The position numbers were made by a program, and so were the translations under genes. A model generated the notes under the pieces. It saw nothing but the letters and a program-made list of their open reading frames with translations, did not search any database and was not told the origin of the DNA. Positions 24,413 to 34,794 of a stretch of DNA of 64,000 nucleotides are shown here, one piece after another (position 1 is the first letter of the stretch; each line of letters starts with the position of its first letter). The stretch is from Acidobacteriota bacterium (GTDB lineage Bacteria; Acidobacteriota; Terriglobia; Bryobacterales; Bryobacteraceae). The stretch lies in the NCBI GenBank assembly GCA_018268935.1, contig JAFDVS010000031.1:1-64000 (forward strand), given 5' to 3'.

Positions 24413-27400
24413 CTAGAACACTAACTTCAACGCAAACTGAATCTGCCGTGCCGGGCTCGACAAACTCGTAATCGTTCCGAAGTTCGCATTGCCGAACGTC
24501 TGTGCCGGAGCGCCCAGATTCGTCGTGTTGAACAGATTGAAAAACTCCGATCGAAATTCAATCCGCGAAGATTCCGACCACAACCGGAAGTTCTTGTGCA
24601 GCCCCAGATCGAAATTGTAAATCGCCTCCGTGGTCGCAATGTTCCGCCCCAGCGTGCCGAACGGTGCGTTAATCGCCGGCAAAGCGAACGCCGCACGGTT
24701 GAACCACGCGCCTGCAGTCCTCGCCCCCGCGTAAATGTCGCCGCCCACATAGTTCGGTCGATACGTGGGCGCGCCCGACACTTGCCCCGCTGATGCAGGC
24801 GAGTAGTTGATGTTCACCGGCTGCCCGCTGGTCATCGTGTTGATGCCCGTCAGCCGCCAGCCGCCCACGATTCCATCCACCACTGCGTTCGCCGAGCTGC
24901 CCCATTTGCGGCCCTTCCCATACGGCAGCTCCCACACCAGGCTGGTCGTGTTGTTCAGCGGTTGGTTGTAGGCGCCCACCGCTTTCTCCGCCTGCGTATT
25001 GCGGAAATTCACTCGCGAGTTGTCCCCGTTGAACGCCTCCAGGTGTCCCGAGGCGTTGTCGATCGCCTTCGACCAGGTGAAGCTGTTCAACACATACAAT
25101 CCCGCTGCATAGCGCTTCTCCAGTTTTACCTGCATCCCGTGATAAACCGCGAATCCACCACCGTACGATGCCTGAATATAGTCAAACCCAGGAATCGGAC
25201 GCCGCTGCAGAATCGTCAGGTTCTCACCAATGTTATTCGGCCGCGCCTGGTTGTAATCGCCCAGAATCATCAGCCCGTTCGAACGGTTACCCACATAGGC
25301 GATATCGAACACCAGGTCCTTCGCCAGTTCGCGCTGGATCGTCAAATGCCAGCTCTGCACATACGAAGTGCGGTAATCGGCAGGCGTATAGTTGGTGCGC
25401 GTCGTCAGCGTCGAGAAGTTCGACGGATCCACCAGCCCTTGCGGGAAGCCCTGCGCCATCAGCCGGAAGCAGTTCACAAACGCGTTGCCCGAACACAGCG
25501 GCTGCGTCGGCAACTGGTTGATTGTCAGGTTCACGATGCTCGGTCCGTTGTAGCCCAGCAGGTTCTCTCCACCCATGCGGTTGAAGTGAACGTAGCTGAT
25601 CCCGTAGCCGGAACGAACCACAGTCTTCGGTGTGATCTGATAAGCCAACCCAAACCGCGGCGCCCAGTTGTTCTTGTCCGGGCGCACTAGCGAACGCTGG
25701 TAGATCCCGCCCGAACCAGCCTGGATCAGTTTGTTCGCCACCGGATCGTAGTTGGCAAGCCGGTTCTGGTCTTCCCACTGCGGCGTCGCGTACTCATAGC
25801 GTGCACCGATGTTCACCGTCAGCTTCGAGTTCACCTTCCAGTCGTCCTGGAAGTACAGGAAGTGCATCCGCTGCCGGTAATTCAACACAATCTGGTTATT
25901 CAAACTGTAAGCCGAACGCGCTCCGTAGAAGAAGTCCACCAGGTTGTACAGGTTGTTCGAACCCACCGTGGTCGGCCGCCCGAACTGTCCGGCATAGTTG
26001 CTTTGCCCGTATTGCGGATTGAAATCGAAGATGTTCGTGTTGATGGCCTGATACTCGTAGCCGGCCTTCATCGAGTGCCGTCCCGCGATCTTCGAATAGT
26101 TCACCTTCGGGTTGTACGTCGTCGGATCCTGGAACTGCGGATTCGAGCTCTGGCGGCCCAGATTCGTATAACCGCTGATCTGCTGGCTGCTCAATCCCCC
26201 GCCGATCACTGCATTGTCCGGCAACCCGGGAATGCCATATTCCTGCGCCATGTTCGGGCGCTCCGAACCCAGCGCGAATTTGCCGCCTTCAAACACCGAA
26301 TACGCAAAGCGCACGTCGATCAGCGAAGTCGGCGACAGGTTATAGTTCAACCCGCCGGCGATCTGCTTATTGAACACGCGCACATTGCCGTTTGCATCGC
26401 CGCCCGACGGTCCAGGGATCACATGGCTCTCCGTACGATTCAGCAAGCGGTGGCTATAGCGCCCGAACACGTTCATCTTCGAATTGAAGTAGTGATCGAT
26501 ACGCCCATCGCCTTTGTTATCCACCCACGGGGTCGGTGTCAGGTAATCCCAGTTATTCGAAGGCAGCACACCCGGATTGGTGTTGCGCACTGGATTGGGT
26601 AGGTCGCCCAGCACGCGCCGCGCGAACGGCGTCATCTGGCTCGCCGGAATCACTCCATCCGGTATCAAATCGCCGGTCAGCGGGTTGCGGATCGCAGTTC
26701 CAAACCGCCCCGCCCTCTGTTCCAGCGTCGGCAAAGTGGCGAACTGCAGATTCCGTTCCACCCTCCGCAACCCTTCATAGTCCACAAAGAAAAACGTCTT
26801 GTCCCGCACAATGCGGCCGCCAAACGAAGCGCCAAACTGGTTCTGCACCAGCACCGGCTTCACACCCGTCGAAGGACGGAAGAAACCCACCGCATTCAGC
26901 TTCGTGTTGCGCAGAAACTCCCAAACCGAGCCATGAAACTCGTTCGTTCCGGACCGCAAGCTGGCATTGATCACCGCGCCGCCCGCTCGCCCGTACTCCG
27001 CCGAAAAGTTGTTCGTCACCACGCGGAATTCTTCCACCGCGTCCGGATTCAACTGCACAATCTGATTCGAAAACCCCTGGTTCGACGTGCCGTAGGCATT
27101 GTTGTCCACGCCGTCCACCATGAAGTTGTTCAGCGAGCTGCGCAACCCGTTCACGTTGAACGAAGCATCGCGGTTGCTGATGTTCGACTTCCGCACGCCC
27201 GGCGACAGCAGCGCCAGGTCGGCATACGCGCGCCCGTTCAACGGCAGATTCACAATCGCCGCCCGTTGAATCACCTGCCCGCGATCGCTCGACTCCGTTT
27301 CCAGCGCTTCCGCCGCGCCCGTCACCGCAATGCTCTGGCTGACGTCGCCCACCTGCAGCGCGAGGTTCACCCTCTGCCGCGCGTTCACCGTCAGAACGAA

Positions 27401-27664
27401 CGATTCCGAATTCACCACCTTGAAACCTGCCGCCTCGGCCGTTACGCGGTAGTCACCAATACGTTGGTTCAGAAATTGATACGCCCCACCGGTATCGGTG
27501 GTGGTGCTTTGTTTCACACCGGTTTTTACGTTTTCCAGCGTCACCTTCACACCCGACACCACCGCTCCCGTAGGATCGGTGATGGTTCCCAGAATGGCGC
27601 CAGCATCATACTGGCCAAAAGCGACAGCAAGCAAGAGAGACCACAGAAGCAATATGCGACTCAT
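24413..27664 (-). CDS. TonB-dependent receptor with carboxypeptidase-regulatory domain
   Basis: 1083 residues. Signal peptide 1-17, then a CarboxypepD_reg-like beta-sandwich (about 20-100: ILGTITDPTGAVVSGVKV), a plug domain (about 115-230, NLPLNGRAYADLALLSPG), and a large beta barrel ending in the aromatic C-terminus FALKLVF. Acidobacteria carry many of these oligosaccharide receptors. The gene follows the transaldolase by 30 bases and ends at a good terminator, so it is the last gene of an operon controlled by the LacI-type operator at 28821-28839. This makes inositol or a related cyclitol/sugar its likely cargo. Confidence 0.88.
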   Translation of the reverse strand: MSRILLLWSLLLAVAFGQYDAGAILGTITDPTGAVVSGVKVTLENVKTGVKQSTTTDTGGAYQFLNQRIGDYRVTAEAAGFKVVNSESFVLTVNARQRVNLALQVGDVSQSIAVTGAAEALETESSDRGQVIQRAAIVNLPLNGRAYADLALLSPGVRKSNISNRDASFNVNGLRSSLNNFMVDGVDNNAYGTSNQGFSNQIVQLNPDAVEEFRVVTNNFSAEYGRAGGAVINASLRSGTNEFHGSVWEFLRNTKLNAVGFFRPSTGVKPVLVQNQFGASFGGRIVRDKTFFFVDYEGLRRVERNLQFATLPTLEQRAGRFGTAIRNPLTGDLIPDGVIPASQMTPFARRVLGDLPNPVRNTNPGVLPSNNWDYLTPTPWVDNKGDGRIDHYFNSKMNVFGRYSHRLLNRTESHVIPGPSGGDANGNVRVFNKQIAGGLNYNLSPTSLIDVRFAYSVFEGGKFALGSERPNMAQEYGIPGLPDNAVIGGGLSSQQISGYTNLGRQSSNPQFQDPTTYNPKVNYSKIAGRHSMKAGYEYQAINTNIFDFNPQYGQSNYAGQFGRPTTVGSNNLYNLVDFFYGARSAYSLNNQIVLNYRQRMHFLYFQDDWKVNSKLTVNIGARYEYATPQWEDQNRLANYDPVANKLIQAGSGGIYQRSLVRPDKNNWAPRFGLAYQITPKTVVRSGYGISYVHFNRMGGENLLGYNGPSIVNLTINQLPTQPLCSGNAFVNCFRLMAQGFPQGLVDPSNFSTLTTRTNYTPADYRTSYVQSWHLTIQRELAKDLVFDIAYVGNRSNGLMILGDYNQARPNNIGENLTILQRRPIPGFDYIQASYGGGFAVYHGMQVKLEKRYAAGLYVLNSFTWSKAIDNASGHLEAFNGDNSRVNFRNTQAEKAVGAYNQPLNNTTSLVWELPYGKGRKWGSSANAVVDGIVGGWRLTGINTMTSGQPVNINYSPASAGQVSGAPTYRPNYVGGDIYAGARTAGAWFNRAAFALPAINAPFGTLGRNIATTEAIYNFDLGLHKNFRLWSESSRIEFRSEFFNLFNTTNLGAPAQTFGNANFGTITSLSSPARQIQFALKLVF

Positions 27665-27694
27665 GTTTTCCTCAACCCTCCTTGTAGGAGATGA

Positions 27695-28795
27695 CTATTT
27701 GATATCGGGGTTCGGCAGCATCACGTCCCTCACCATCGAGGAAAGGTCCGCGCAGGCGCCGATAAACTGCCGCAATGTCCGCACCGTGCACCCGTAGGAA
27801 TCGAACTCCTCCACACGGAGTCCGTCTTCCATATACGCGCGCCGGAAATCGGGGAATCGCTTCAGTAGATCCGCTACGATGCGATCGTCGACTGGTGTGT
27901 CGATGCGATGAATCACCGGGATATCGCTGGCATTGTATCGCTTCTGCCAGCCGCAAGGGGGAGAGATCACCACGTCCCCACCGATGAACTCGCTCCAGTG
28001 CATGTGATTGCGAAACGCCGCCGACAGCAGCCGCAGCCGGTAGCCGCGCTCCCGGAAAATGGCGTAAGCCTTCTTGAACACAGCCACTCCGGCCCACTCC
28101 AGATAGCCCGGATCCGTGCTCAAGTTCTCTTTCTCCAGAATCACCTTAAGCCAGTCATCCACCCGCCCCACCATGATCGTGCACACCGGACCCATCGTCG
28201 CGATGTCCTTGCCTTCGCGCTCACGCCGCTTCAGTCCACGCTCCACCGCTTCCGCCACCGCGATGCATTGCGGCAAGGTAAACGACACCGTGGCGTTAAT
28301 GCTCACACCTTGATACGTTGCCTCTTCAATCGCCACCACGCCCGCCTGCGTCACCGGGATCTTCACAATCATGTTCGGAGCAAGCCGGGAAAAATGCACC
28401 GCCTGTTCCAGAATGGCTTGTGTGTCGCGGTAGTTGCGCGGATCGGTCTGGATCGACAGCCGCCCGTTGCGCCCCTTGTGCTCCCGGAAAATCGGCTCCA
28501 GCAGCGACGCGGCTTGCGCCGACATCTCCTCAATCACGCGCCAGCCGATCGCTTCCTCCGATGCCTGCGGCATCTCCGAGTACAACTCCGCAATGCGAGC
28601 CTTCCAGCGGGGCCACTCCTGCTTCAATACGGTGACCGCGATCACCGGGTTACAAGTGGCGCCCACGGCGCCGTGGCTGATGGAGTACGTCAGCTCCTCC
28701 AGCGATGCCGAGTCGTTCCACAAACAGGTCGGCGTCGTCTGCGTCATCTGGTGGAGCGGACTCTTATAAGCAACGGACGGGGTTACGGGTGTCAT
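27695..28795 (-). CDS. Transaldolase-family protein
   Basis: 366 residues from the ATG at 28795 (a GTG at 28807 is possible). Family signs are a TPTCLWNDSASLEEL N-terminus, ATCNPVIAV and Lys145 in MIVKIPVTQ, the expected Schiff-base lysine. NATVSFTLPQ and the TIMVGRVDDWL motif follow. It is longer than small Fsa/TalC aldolases and closer to the large transaldolase-like group. Divergent from the iol genes and under an identical operator, it probably handles a sugar phosphate or keto-acid product of the same pathway. No iolJ-type aldolase is in the window, so it might fill that role; that is inference. Confidence 0.82.
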   Translation of the reverse strand: MTPVTPSVAYKSPLHQMTQTTPTCLWNDSASLEELTYSISHGAVGATCNPVIAVTVLKQEWPRWKARIAELYSEMPQASEEAIGWRVIEEMSAQAASLLEPIFREHKGRNGRLSIQTDPRNYRDTQAILEQAVHFSRLAPNMIVKIPVTQAGVVAIEEATYQGVSINATVSFTLPQCIAVAEAVERGLKRREREGKDIATMGPVCTIMVGRVDDWLKVILEKENLSTDPGYLEWAGVAVFKKAYAIFRERGYRLRLLSAAFRNHMHWSEFIGGDVVISPPCGWQKRYNASDIPVIHRIDTPVDDRIVADLLKRFPDFRRAYMEDGLRVEEFDSYGCTVRTLRQFIGACADLSSMVRDVMLPNPDIK

Positions 28796-28820
28796 AAAAG
28801 CACGCACAGCTTACTGGGCT

Positions 28821-28839
28821 TTGAACACGTGTGCATAAA
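28821..28839. promoter_or_regulatory. LacI-type operator O1 (transaldolase promoter)
   Basis: TTGAACACGTGTGCATAAA, the exact reverse complement of 28975-28993, with the palindromic core ACACGTGT. It lies one base downstream of the leftward -10 box. Confidence 0.8.
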
Positions 28840-28840
28840 A

Positions 28841-28869
28841 ATCCTACCGCCGCTTCCCTCCGGAGTCAA
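28841..28869 (-). promoter_or_regulatory. Leftward promoter of transaldolase-TonB operon
   Basis: On the minus strand TTGACT (28864-28869), a 17-base spacer and TAGGAT (28841-28846). The operator begins one base further on, at the transcription start. Confidence 0.65.
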
Positions 28870-28944
28870 GCGAAAGAATGCAAAAAGAAATTGCCCCAAC
28901 CCCGCCCCTCCTTCCATTTTTTGAATCCACTCTACTCTTTTCTC

Positions 28945-28973
28945 TTTACAACCATATTTCGCCTAGGTAAAAT
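28945..28973 (+). promoter_or_regulatory. Rightward promoter of the lacI-iol operon
   Basis: TTTACA (28945-28950), a 17-base spacer and TAAAAT (28968-28973). The second operator begins one base downstream, mirroring the leftward promoter. Confidence 0.7.
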
Positions 28974-28974
28974 C

Positions 28975-28993
28975 TTTATGCACACGTGTTCAA
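28975..28993. promoter_or_regulatory. LacI-type operator O2 (iol promoter)
   Basis: Exact inverted copy of O1 (TTTATGCACACGTGTTCAA). It covers the predicted transcription start and the GTG start codon of the LacI gene, so repressor binding would block its own transcription. The spacing of the two operator centres is 154 bp, compatible with looping. Confidence 0.8.
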
Positions 28994-30113
28994 CGACACT
29001 CCCTCGTCCGGAAAGTCGACCGCCGCCCTCCACGCGGCATCCAAACGCGTTTCCATTAAAGACATCGCCCGCCTCGCCCGCGTCTCCCACTCCACCGTCT
29101 CCCGCGCCCTCCGCGAAAGCCCCCTCGTCAATCCCGAAACCGCCGAAAAAATCCGCCGCATCGCCGCCGAATCCGGCTTCCGTATCTCCGCCGTCGCCCG
29201 CAGCCTCGCCACCAGCCGCACTTTCACCATCGGCGTGGTTGTCACCTCCATCGACGATCCCTTCGTCGCCGAAGTCGTCAAAGGCATTGAGGACGAGGCC
29301 ATCGAACACGATTACTCCGTCTTCCTCGCCAATTGCCACGCCGACCCCGAACGCGAAATGAAGGTCGTGCACTCCTTTGAAGATCGCCGCGTCGATGGCA
29401 TCGTCGTCACCGCCTCACGCGTCGGCGCACTCTACGGCTCCGTGCTGGAGCGCATGCATATCCCCATCGTGCTCCTCAATAACCAGCACCCCAGCCACTT
29501 CGCCCACTCCATCTGCATCGACAATTTCGACGCCAGCCGCCAGTTGGTGGCTCACCTCATTGCACTCGGCCACCGCCGTATTGCCTACATCGGCGATCGC
29601 TTCGGCCATGGCTCCGATTCCGAACGCTTCAGCGGTTACCGTGCCGCGCTTGATGAGGCCGACATCCTCTTCCAACCCGACCTCGTCGTCCACGGCGATG
29701 GCAAGGCTGAGGGCGGCAAAGAGGCAATGGCCAAACTGCTCGCCGTCCATCCGCACCCCACCGCCGTGTTCGGCTACAACGATATGACCGCCATCGGCGC
29801 ACTCAAAGCCATCCGCGCCCGCGGCCTCCGCGTTCCCGCCGACATCTCGCTCGCAGGCTTCGACGACCTCCCTCTCGGCCTCTACATCGATCCGCCGCTC
29901 ACCACCGTCCGCCAACCCAAACAGCAGATGGGCCGCATGGCCATGCAGTCGCTGCTCACCCTTATCGAAGGCAACCAGGCCGAGCAAAACGTCCGCGTCG
30001 CAGGCGAACTCATCATTCGCCAGTCCACTGCCGCGCCACCAGATTCCCATTCCAAGGAGAACCACCCATGCAACTCCTCCTCCGCCCACAAAACGGGGCA
30101 CAAACGCAAATAG
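28986..30113 (+). CDS. LacI-family transcriptional regulator
   Basis: 375 residues from a GTG inside operator O2. No ATG/GTG/TTG occurs before the helix-turn-helix, so this start is likely. HTH at about 21-45 (VSIKDIARLARVSHSTVSRA), followed by the periplasmic-binding-like effector domain with FTIGVVVTSIDDPF, GHRRIAYIGDR and SLAGFDDLPLG. It heads the inositol operon, overlaps the next gene by 46 bases, and should autoregulate and control the divergent operon through the paired operators. The inducer is probably inositol or a catabolite. The last ~25 residues are low-complexity. Confidence 0.88.
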   Translation: MFNDTPSSGKSTAALHAASKRVSIKDIARLARVSHSTVSRALRESPLVNPETAEKIRRIAAESGFRISAVARSLATSRTFTIGVVVTSIDDPFVAEVVKGIEDEAIEHDYSVFLANCHADPEREMKVVHSFEDRRVDGIVVTASRVGALYGSVLERMHIPIVLLNNQHPSHFAHSICIDNFDASRQLVAHLIALGHRRIAYIGDRFGHGSDSERFSGYRAALDEADILFQPDLVVHGDGKAEGGKEAMAKLLAVHPHPTAVFGYNDMTAIGALKAIRARGLRVPADISLAGFDDLPLGLYIDPPLTTVRQPKQQMGRMAMQSLLTLIEGNQAEQNVRVAGELIIRQSTAAPPDSHSKENHPCNSSSAHKTGHKRK

Positions 30114-30892
30114 ACACCTTTCAATACCTCTCGTTCCTCAATGCGAAACTCGCCGCCGGCGAATCGACGGAAGGCAACACCGGCAATCGCGAACTCGGCC
30201 TCGTCGTCCTCGGAGGCAAATGCTCCGTCAGCTCTTCCCAAGGCGAATGGAAGAGCATCGGGCGCCGTCCCAACGTCTTTTCCGGCATGCCCTATGCCCT
30301 CTACCTTCCCATAGGCACTTCCTATAAGGTCACCGCCGAAACCGGTTGCGATCTTGCCTTCTGCTTCTGCCTCGCCGAAGAATCGCACCCCGCCCGCCTC
30401 ATCACTCCCGCCGATATCGAAGTGGAAATCCGCGGCGGCGCCAACGCCACCCGCCAGATCAACAAAATCATTCGCCCCGAATTCTCCGCCCACCGCCTTC
30501 TCGTCGTCGAAGTCTACACCCCCAGCGGCAACTGGTCCAGCTATCCGCCGCACAAACACGACGTGCACAATCCCCCCGGTGAAGTCGACCTCGAAGAGAT
30601 CTACTACTACCGCATCGATCGCCCCGAAGGCTACGCCATTCAAAAGGTCTACACCTACGACCGCAAGCTCGACGAAACCATCAGCGTCCGCGACGGCGAA
30701 ATGGTCCTCGTCCCCGAAGGCTATCATCCCGTCGTCGCCGCCCACGGCTACAACGTTTACTACCTCAACGCCCTCGCCGGTTCCGCCCGTTCGATGGCTG
30801 CCTCCGACGACCCCGATTACCAATGGGTCAAACAAAACTGGCGCGACAAAGACCCCCGTGTCCCCGTCGTCACCATGGAGATGGAGAACTAA
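30068..30892 (+). CDS. iolB: 5-deoxy-glucuronate isomerase
   Basis: 274 residues, the usual length of IolB. Double-cupin KduI/IolB family with a metal site at His162, His164 and Glu177 (PPHKHDVHNPPGEVDLEE). It isomerises 5-deoxy-glucuronate to 5-dehydro-2-deoxygluconate in myo-inositol breakdown. The ATG at 30068 has GGAGA upstream and lies within the 3' end of the LacI gene. The next gene, iolD, begins 2 bases after its stop. Confidence 0.9.
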   Translation: MQLLLRPQNGAQTQIDTFQYLSFLNAKLAAGESTEGNTGNRELGLVVLGGKCSVSSSQGEWKSIGRRPNVFSGMPYALYLPIGTSYKVTAETGCDLAFCFCLAEESHPARLITPADIEVEIRGGANATRQINKIIRPEFSAHRLLVVEVYTPSGNWSSYPPHKHDVHNPPGEVDLEEIYYYRIDRPEGYAIQKVYTYDRKLDETISVRDGEMVLVPEGYHPVVAAHGYNVYYLNALAGSARSMAASDDPDYQWVKQNWRDKDPRVPVVTMEMEN

Positions 30893-30894
30893 CC

Positions 30895-32799
30895 ATGCCC
30901 ACTACACGCATGACCATGGCCCAGGCCCTGGTAGCCTACCTCAAGCAACAATATGTCGAGCGCGATGGCGTCGAGCATCGCTTCTTCCACGGCGCGTGGG
31001 GCATCTTCGGCCACGGCTGCATCGCCGGTGTCGGCCAAGCCCTTCAGCAGCACCCTGACTTCCGCTACTACCAAAGCAAGAACGAGCAGGCCTCCGTCCA
31101 CATCGCCGCCGCCTTCGCCAAAACGAAGAATCGCCTCGGCACGTTCGCCTGCCTCTCCTCCATCGGGCCCGGCGCAACGAACATGATCACCGGCGCCGCC
31201 ATGGCCACCGTCAACCGCCTGCCTGTCCTGCTGCTCCCCGGCGACATCTTTTCCCGCCGCAACGTCGCCCCCGTCCTCCAGCAGCTCGAATCAGAAATGG
31301 GCCAGGATGTTTCGGTCAACGATTGCTTCAAGCCCGTCTCCCGCTACTGGGACCGCATCAATCGCCCCGATCAGCTCATCTGCTCCGTCGTCGAAGCGAT
31401 GCGTGTGCTCACCTCCCCGGCACAAACCGGCGCAGTCACCCTCGCCCTTCCGCAAGACGTCCAGACCGAAGCCTACGACTACCCGTCCGACATGTTCGAA
31501 AAGCGCGTCTGGCACATCGCCCGCCCCGAGCCCGAGCGTGCCATGCTCGCCCGTGCCGCCGAAATGATCCGCGCCGCGCGCAAGCCCTTCATCATCGCCG
31601 GTGGAGGCGTGCTGTTCAGTGAAGCCACCGCGGCCCTCGCCCGTTTCTGTGAGCAAACTGGTATCCCAGTTGGCGAAACCCAGGCAGGCAAGAGTTCGCT
31701 CCCCTTCGATCACCCGCAAAACCTCGGCGCCGTCGGTGTCACCGGCACTCCCGGAGCCAACATCGCCGCCCGCGAAGCCGACCTCATCATCGCCGTCGGC
31801 ACCCGCCTCAGCGACTTCACCACCGCCTCGAAGACCGCCTTCCAAAATCCCAACGTTCGATTCCTCAATATCAACGTCGCCGAGTTCGACGCCTTCAAAC
31901 ACGCGGGACTACCGCTGATCGCCGATGCGCGCGAAGCGCTCCTCCAACTCGCCGCATCCATCAACGGCTACCGCATCGACACGCAGTACGCCGCCCGCAT
32001 CACCGAGTGGAAGCGCCGCTGGGAAGAAGAAACCGATCGCATCTACGCCCTCCGCCACGGCCCGCCCATCAGCCAGGGCGAAGCCATCGGCGTCGTCAAT
32101 CGCGTCTCGCGCCCCCAGGACATCGTCGTCTGCGCCGCAGGCAGCCTCCCCGGCGATCTGCACAAACTCTGGCGCACTCGCCAACCCAACGGCTATCACC
32201 TCGAATATGGCTACTCGACGATGGGCTACGAAATCGCCGGCGGACTCGGCATCAAAATGGCCGACCCGTCCCGTGAAGTCTACGTCATGGTCGGCGACGG
32301 CTCCTTCCTCATGATGTCTTCCGAGATCGCCACCGCCGTGCAGGAAGGTTACAAGCTCAACATCGTCCTCCTCGACAATCACGGCTTCTCGAGCATCGGC
32401 GGCCTCTCCCGCCACATTGGCTCCGGTGGCTTCGGCACCGATTACCGCCACCGCACCGATTCCGGCCACCTTGATGGCCAGAACATCCCCATCGACTTCG
32501 CCGCGCTCTGCGAAGGCCTCGGCGCCCGCACCACGCGGGTTCGCACGCACCAGGAATTCGCCGCCGCAGTCGAAGCGATGAAAGACGCCGATCGCACCTG
32601 TGCCGTCGTCGTCGAAACCGACAAAGAACAGCGCGTCCCCGGCTACGAATCCTGGTGGGATGTCCCCATCTCCGAAGTCTCGGAAATCGCCACCATCCGC
32701 GAAGCCCGCGCCAATTACGAAATCGCCGTCAAGCAGGAGCGGCATCTGGAAATTCCTGCGCCCGCCTCAACACACGTTGAGCCTGGCCCGAAAGAGTGA
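30895..32799 (+). CDS. iolD: 3D-(3,5/4)-trihydroxycyclohexane-1,2-dione hydrolase
   Basis: 634 residues, ThDP-dependent enzyme family. The N-terminal domain has the IolD-type [20 protein letters not shown] segment and the catalytic-Glu region [11 protein letters not shown]. The C-terminal domain carries the ThDP/Mg motif [15 protein letters not shown] through LDNHG. It opens the cyclohexane ring of the inositol catabolite to 5-deoxy-glucuronate. ATG at 30895; it follows iolB by 2 bases and precedes iolE with a strong CCCGGAGG site. Confidence 0.92.
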   Translation: MPTTRMTMAQALVAYLKQQYVERDGVEHRFFHGAWGIFGHGCIAGVGQALQQHPDFRYYQSKNEQASVHIAAAFAKTKNRLGTFACLSSIGPGATNMITGAAMATVNRLPVLLLPGDIFSRRNVAPVLQQLESEMGQDVSVNDCFKPVSRYWDRINRPDQLICSVVEAMRVLTSPAQTGAVTLALPQDVQTEAYDYPSDMFEKRVWHIARPEPERAMLARAAEMIRAARKPFIIAGGGVLFSEATAALARFCEQTGIPVGETQAGKSSLPFDHPQNLGAVGVTGTPGANIAAREADLIIAVGTRLSDFTTASKTAFQNPNVRFLNINVAEFDAFKHAGLPLIADAREALLQLAASINGYRIDTQYAARITEWKRRWEEETDRIYALRHGPPISQGEAIGVVNRVSRPQDIVVCAAGSLPGDLHKLWRTRQPNGYHLEYGYSTMGYEIAGGLGIKMADPSREVYVMVGDGSFLMMSSEIATAVQEGYKLNIVLLDNHGFSSIGGLSRHIGSGGFGTDYRHRTDSGHLDGQNIPIDFAALCEGLGARTTRVRTHQEFAAAVEAMKDADRTCAVVVETDKEQRVPGYESWWDVPISEVSEIATIREARANYEIAVKQERHLEIPAPASTHVEPGPKE

Positions 32800-32815
32800 A
32801 CCCGGAGGTTCTCGA

Positions 32816-33763
32816 ATGGCAACAACCACTGATCCGGCCGTCGCGGCGTTACGCGTCGGCAACGCCCCTTGTTCCTGGGGCACCTTGGAATTCGAAGGCG
32901 TCGGCGGCGAGCAGATCCCCTTCGATCGCATGCTCGATGAACTCGCCGCTGCCGGCTATACCGGCACCGAACTCGGCGATTGGGGCTTCATGCCCACAGA
33001 TCCGTCAGCGCTCCGCCACGAACTCGACAAACGATCCCTCGTCATGCTCGGCGCGTTTGTGCCCGTCGCATTGAAGGACGCAAGCGCCCATGAAGCAGGC
33101 ATCGCCAACGCCGTCAAGACCGCGCGCCTCCTCGCCGCCGTCGCTTCCGATCCGAAGCCTTACCTCGTCCTCGCCGACAACAACGGGTCCATTCCGGAGC
33201 GCACAAAAAACGCCGGCCGCGTGACTCCAGCCATGGGCCTCAGCAACGGCGAATGGCGCACCTTCGCCGATGGCGCCAACAAAGTCGGCCGCGCCGTATT
33301 CGCCGAAACTGGTCTGCGCACCGTATTCCATCACCACTGCGCCGGCTATGTCGAAACGCCCGATGAGATCGCAAAACTCCTCGAACTCACCGATCCCGCC
33401 GCGCTCAACCTCGTCTTCGACACCGGCCACTTCGCCTACGGCGCGGGCCACTTCCAAATCATCGAAGCCCTGGAACGTTTTAAGGACCGCATCCTTTATA
33501 TCCACCTCAAAGACTGCCAGCCCGATGTCGCCCGCCAGGCCCGTGAGAACAACTGGGACTACTTCGAAGCCCTCCGCCACGGCGTCTTCAGCGAACTCGG
33601 CAAAGGCGGCGTCGATTTCCCCGCCGTCCTCCGCTGGCTCAAAGAACAAAAGTACGCAGGCTACGTCCTCGTCGAACAGGACGTGCTCCCCGGCATGGGC
33701 GAGCCCAAGCTCAGCGCCGCGCGCAACCGCCAGTACCTGCGCGCCATTGAGGAGGCTCTCTAA
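32816..33763 (+). CDS. iolE: Inosose dehydratase-like TIM-barrel protein
   Basis: 315 residues from the ATG at 32816 (Shine-Dalgarno CGGAGG). AP-endonuclease-2/xylose-isomerase-type TIM barrel: [12 protein letters not shown] at the N-terminus, [22 protein letters not shown] and LYIHLKDC, with metal-binding His/Asp/Glu residues and a final LVEQDVLPG. The position between iolD and iolG and the fold indicate 2-keto-myo-inositol dehydratase. Some members of this fold act as inosose isomerases, so the exact step is slightly uncertain. Confidence 0.85.
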   Translation: MATTTDPAVAALRVGNAPCSWGTLEFEGVGGEQIPFDRMLDELAAAGYTGTELGDWGFMPTDPSALRHELDKRSLVMLGAFVPVALKDASAHEAGIANAVKTARLLAAVASDPKPYLVLADNNGSIPERTKNAGRVTPAMGLSNGEWRTFADGANKVGRAVFAETGLRTVFHHHCAGYVETPDEIAKLLELTDPAALNLVFDTGHFAYGAGHFQIIEALERFKDRILYIHLKDCQPDVARQARENNWDYFEALRHGVFSELGKGGVDFPAVLRWLKEQKYAGYVLVEQDVLPGMGEPKLSAARNRQYLRAIEEAL

Positions 33764-33765
33764 CC

Positions 33766-34782
33766 ATGAAGTCCAAACTCAACATCGGCCTCATCGGCGC
33801 GGGCCGCATCGGCAAGGTCCACGGCGAGACCATCGCCTTCCGCGTCCCCGAAGCGAACCTCCTCGCTGTCACCGATCCCAACACCGATGCCGCCACGGCC
33901 ATCGCCAAACGCTGTGGCATCCCGCAGGTCTGCGCTTCCACCGATGAGATCTTTGCCAACAAAGACATCGACGCGGTGCTCATCTGCTCATCGACGAACA
34001 CCCACGCCGATCTCGCCGTGCAGGCCGCCGAAGCAGGCAAGCACATCTTCTGCGAAAAGCCCATCGATCACACGCTCGAGAAAATCGACCGCGCCATCGC
34101 CGCCGTCAACAAGGCCAAGGTCAAAATGCAAATCGGCTTCAACCGCCGCTTTGACTCGAACTTCGCCCGCGTGCGCCAATCCATCCTGAGCGGCGAAATC
34201 GGCACCCCGCACCTCCTTCACATCATCAGCCGCGACCCCGGCCCGCCGCCCATCTCCTACGTCAAAGTCTCCGGCGGCATGTTCCTCGACATGACCATCC
34301 ACGACTTCGACATGGCCCGCTTCTTGATCGGTGAAGAGGTCACCGAAATCTACGCCGCCGCGGATGTGCGCATCGATCCCGAAATCGGCAAAGCAGGCGA
34401 CGTCGACACCGCCATCATCCTTCTGCGCTACGCCAACGGAGTCATCGGCACCATCGACAATTGCCGCCAGGCGCCCTACGGTTACGACCAGCGTGTCGAA
34501 GTGCTCGGCAGCAAAGGCGCCATTGCCACGGAAAACATGTACCCCAATCGCGCCGTCGTCAGCACCGCCGAATCCGTCCGCCGCGACCTCCCGCTCAACT
34601 TCTTCATGGAGCGTTACCTCGACAGCTTCGAACGCGAAGTGCGCGACTTCGTCAATGCCGTCGTCAACGACACCGAAACGCCGGTCACCGCCGCCGATGG
34701 CCGCGTCCCGGTTGTCATGGCGCTCGCCGCGAAGAAGTCGTACCTCGAAGGCCGCCCCGTCAAACTCAGCGAAATCGCCTAA
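33766..34782 (+). CDS. iolG: Inositol 2-dehydrogenase
   Basis: 338 residues. Rossmann motif GAGRIG (11-16), the Gfo/Idh/MocA CEKP motif (FCEKPID) with catalytic lysine, and MFLDMTIHDFDMARF with the His/Asp pair typical of inositol dehydrogenase. It oxidises myo-inositol to 2-keto-myo-inositol with NAD. The gene starts 2 bases after iolE; the AAGGAGG after its stop serves the next small gene. Confidence 0.92.
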   Translation: MKSKLNIGLIGAGRIGKVHGETIAFRVPEANLLAVTDPNTDAATAIAKRCGIPQVCASTDEIFANKDIDAVLICSSTNTHADLAVQAAEAGKHIFCEKPIDHTLEKIDRAIAAVNKAKVKMQIGFNRRFDSNFARVRQSILSGEIGTPHLLHIISRDPGPPPISYVKVSGGMFLDMTIHDFDMARFLIGEEVTEIYAAADVRIDPEIGKAGDVDTAIILLRYANGVIGTIDNCRQAPYGYDQRVEVLGSKGAIATENMYPNRAVVSTAESVRRDLPLNFFMERYLDSFEREVRDFVNAVVNDTETPVTAADGRVPVVMALAAKKSYLEGRPVKLSEIA

Positions 34783-34794
34783 GGAGGCCGCACT

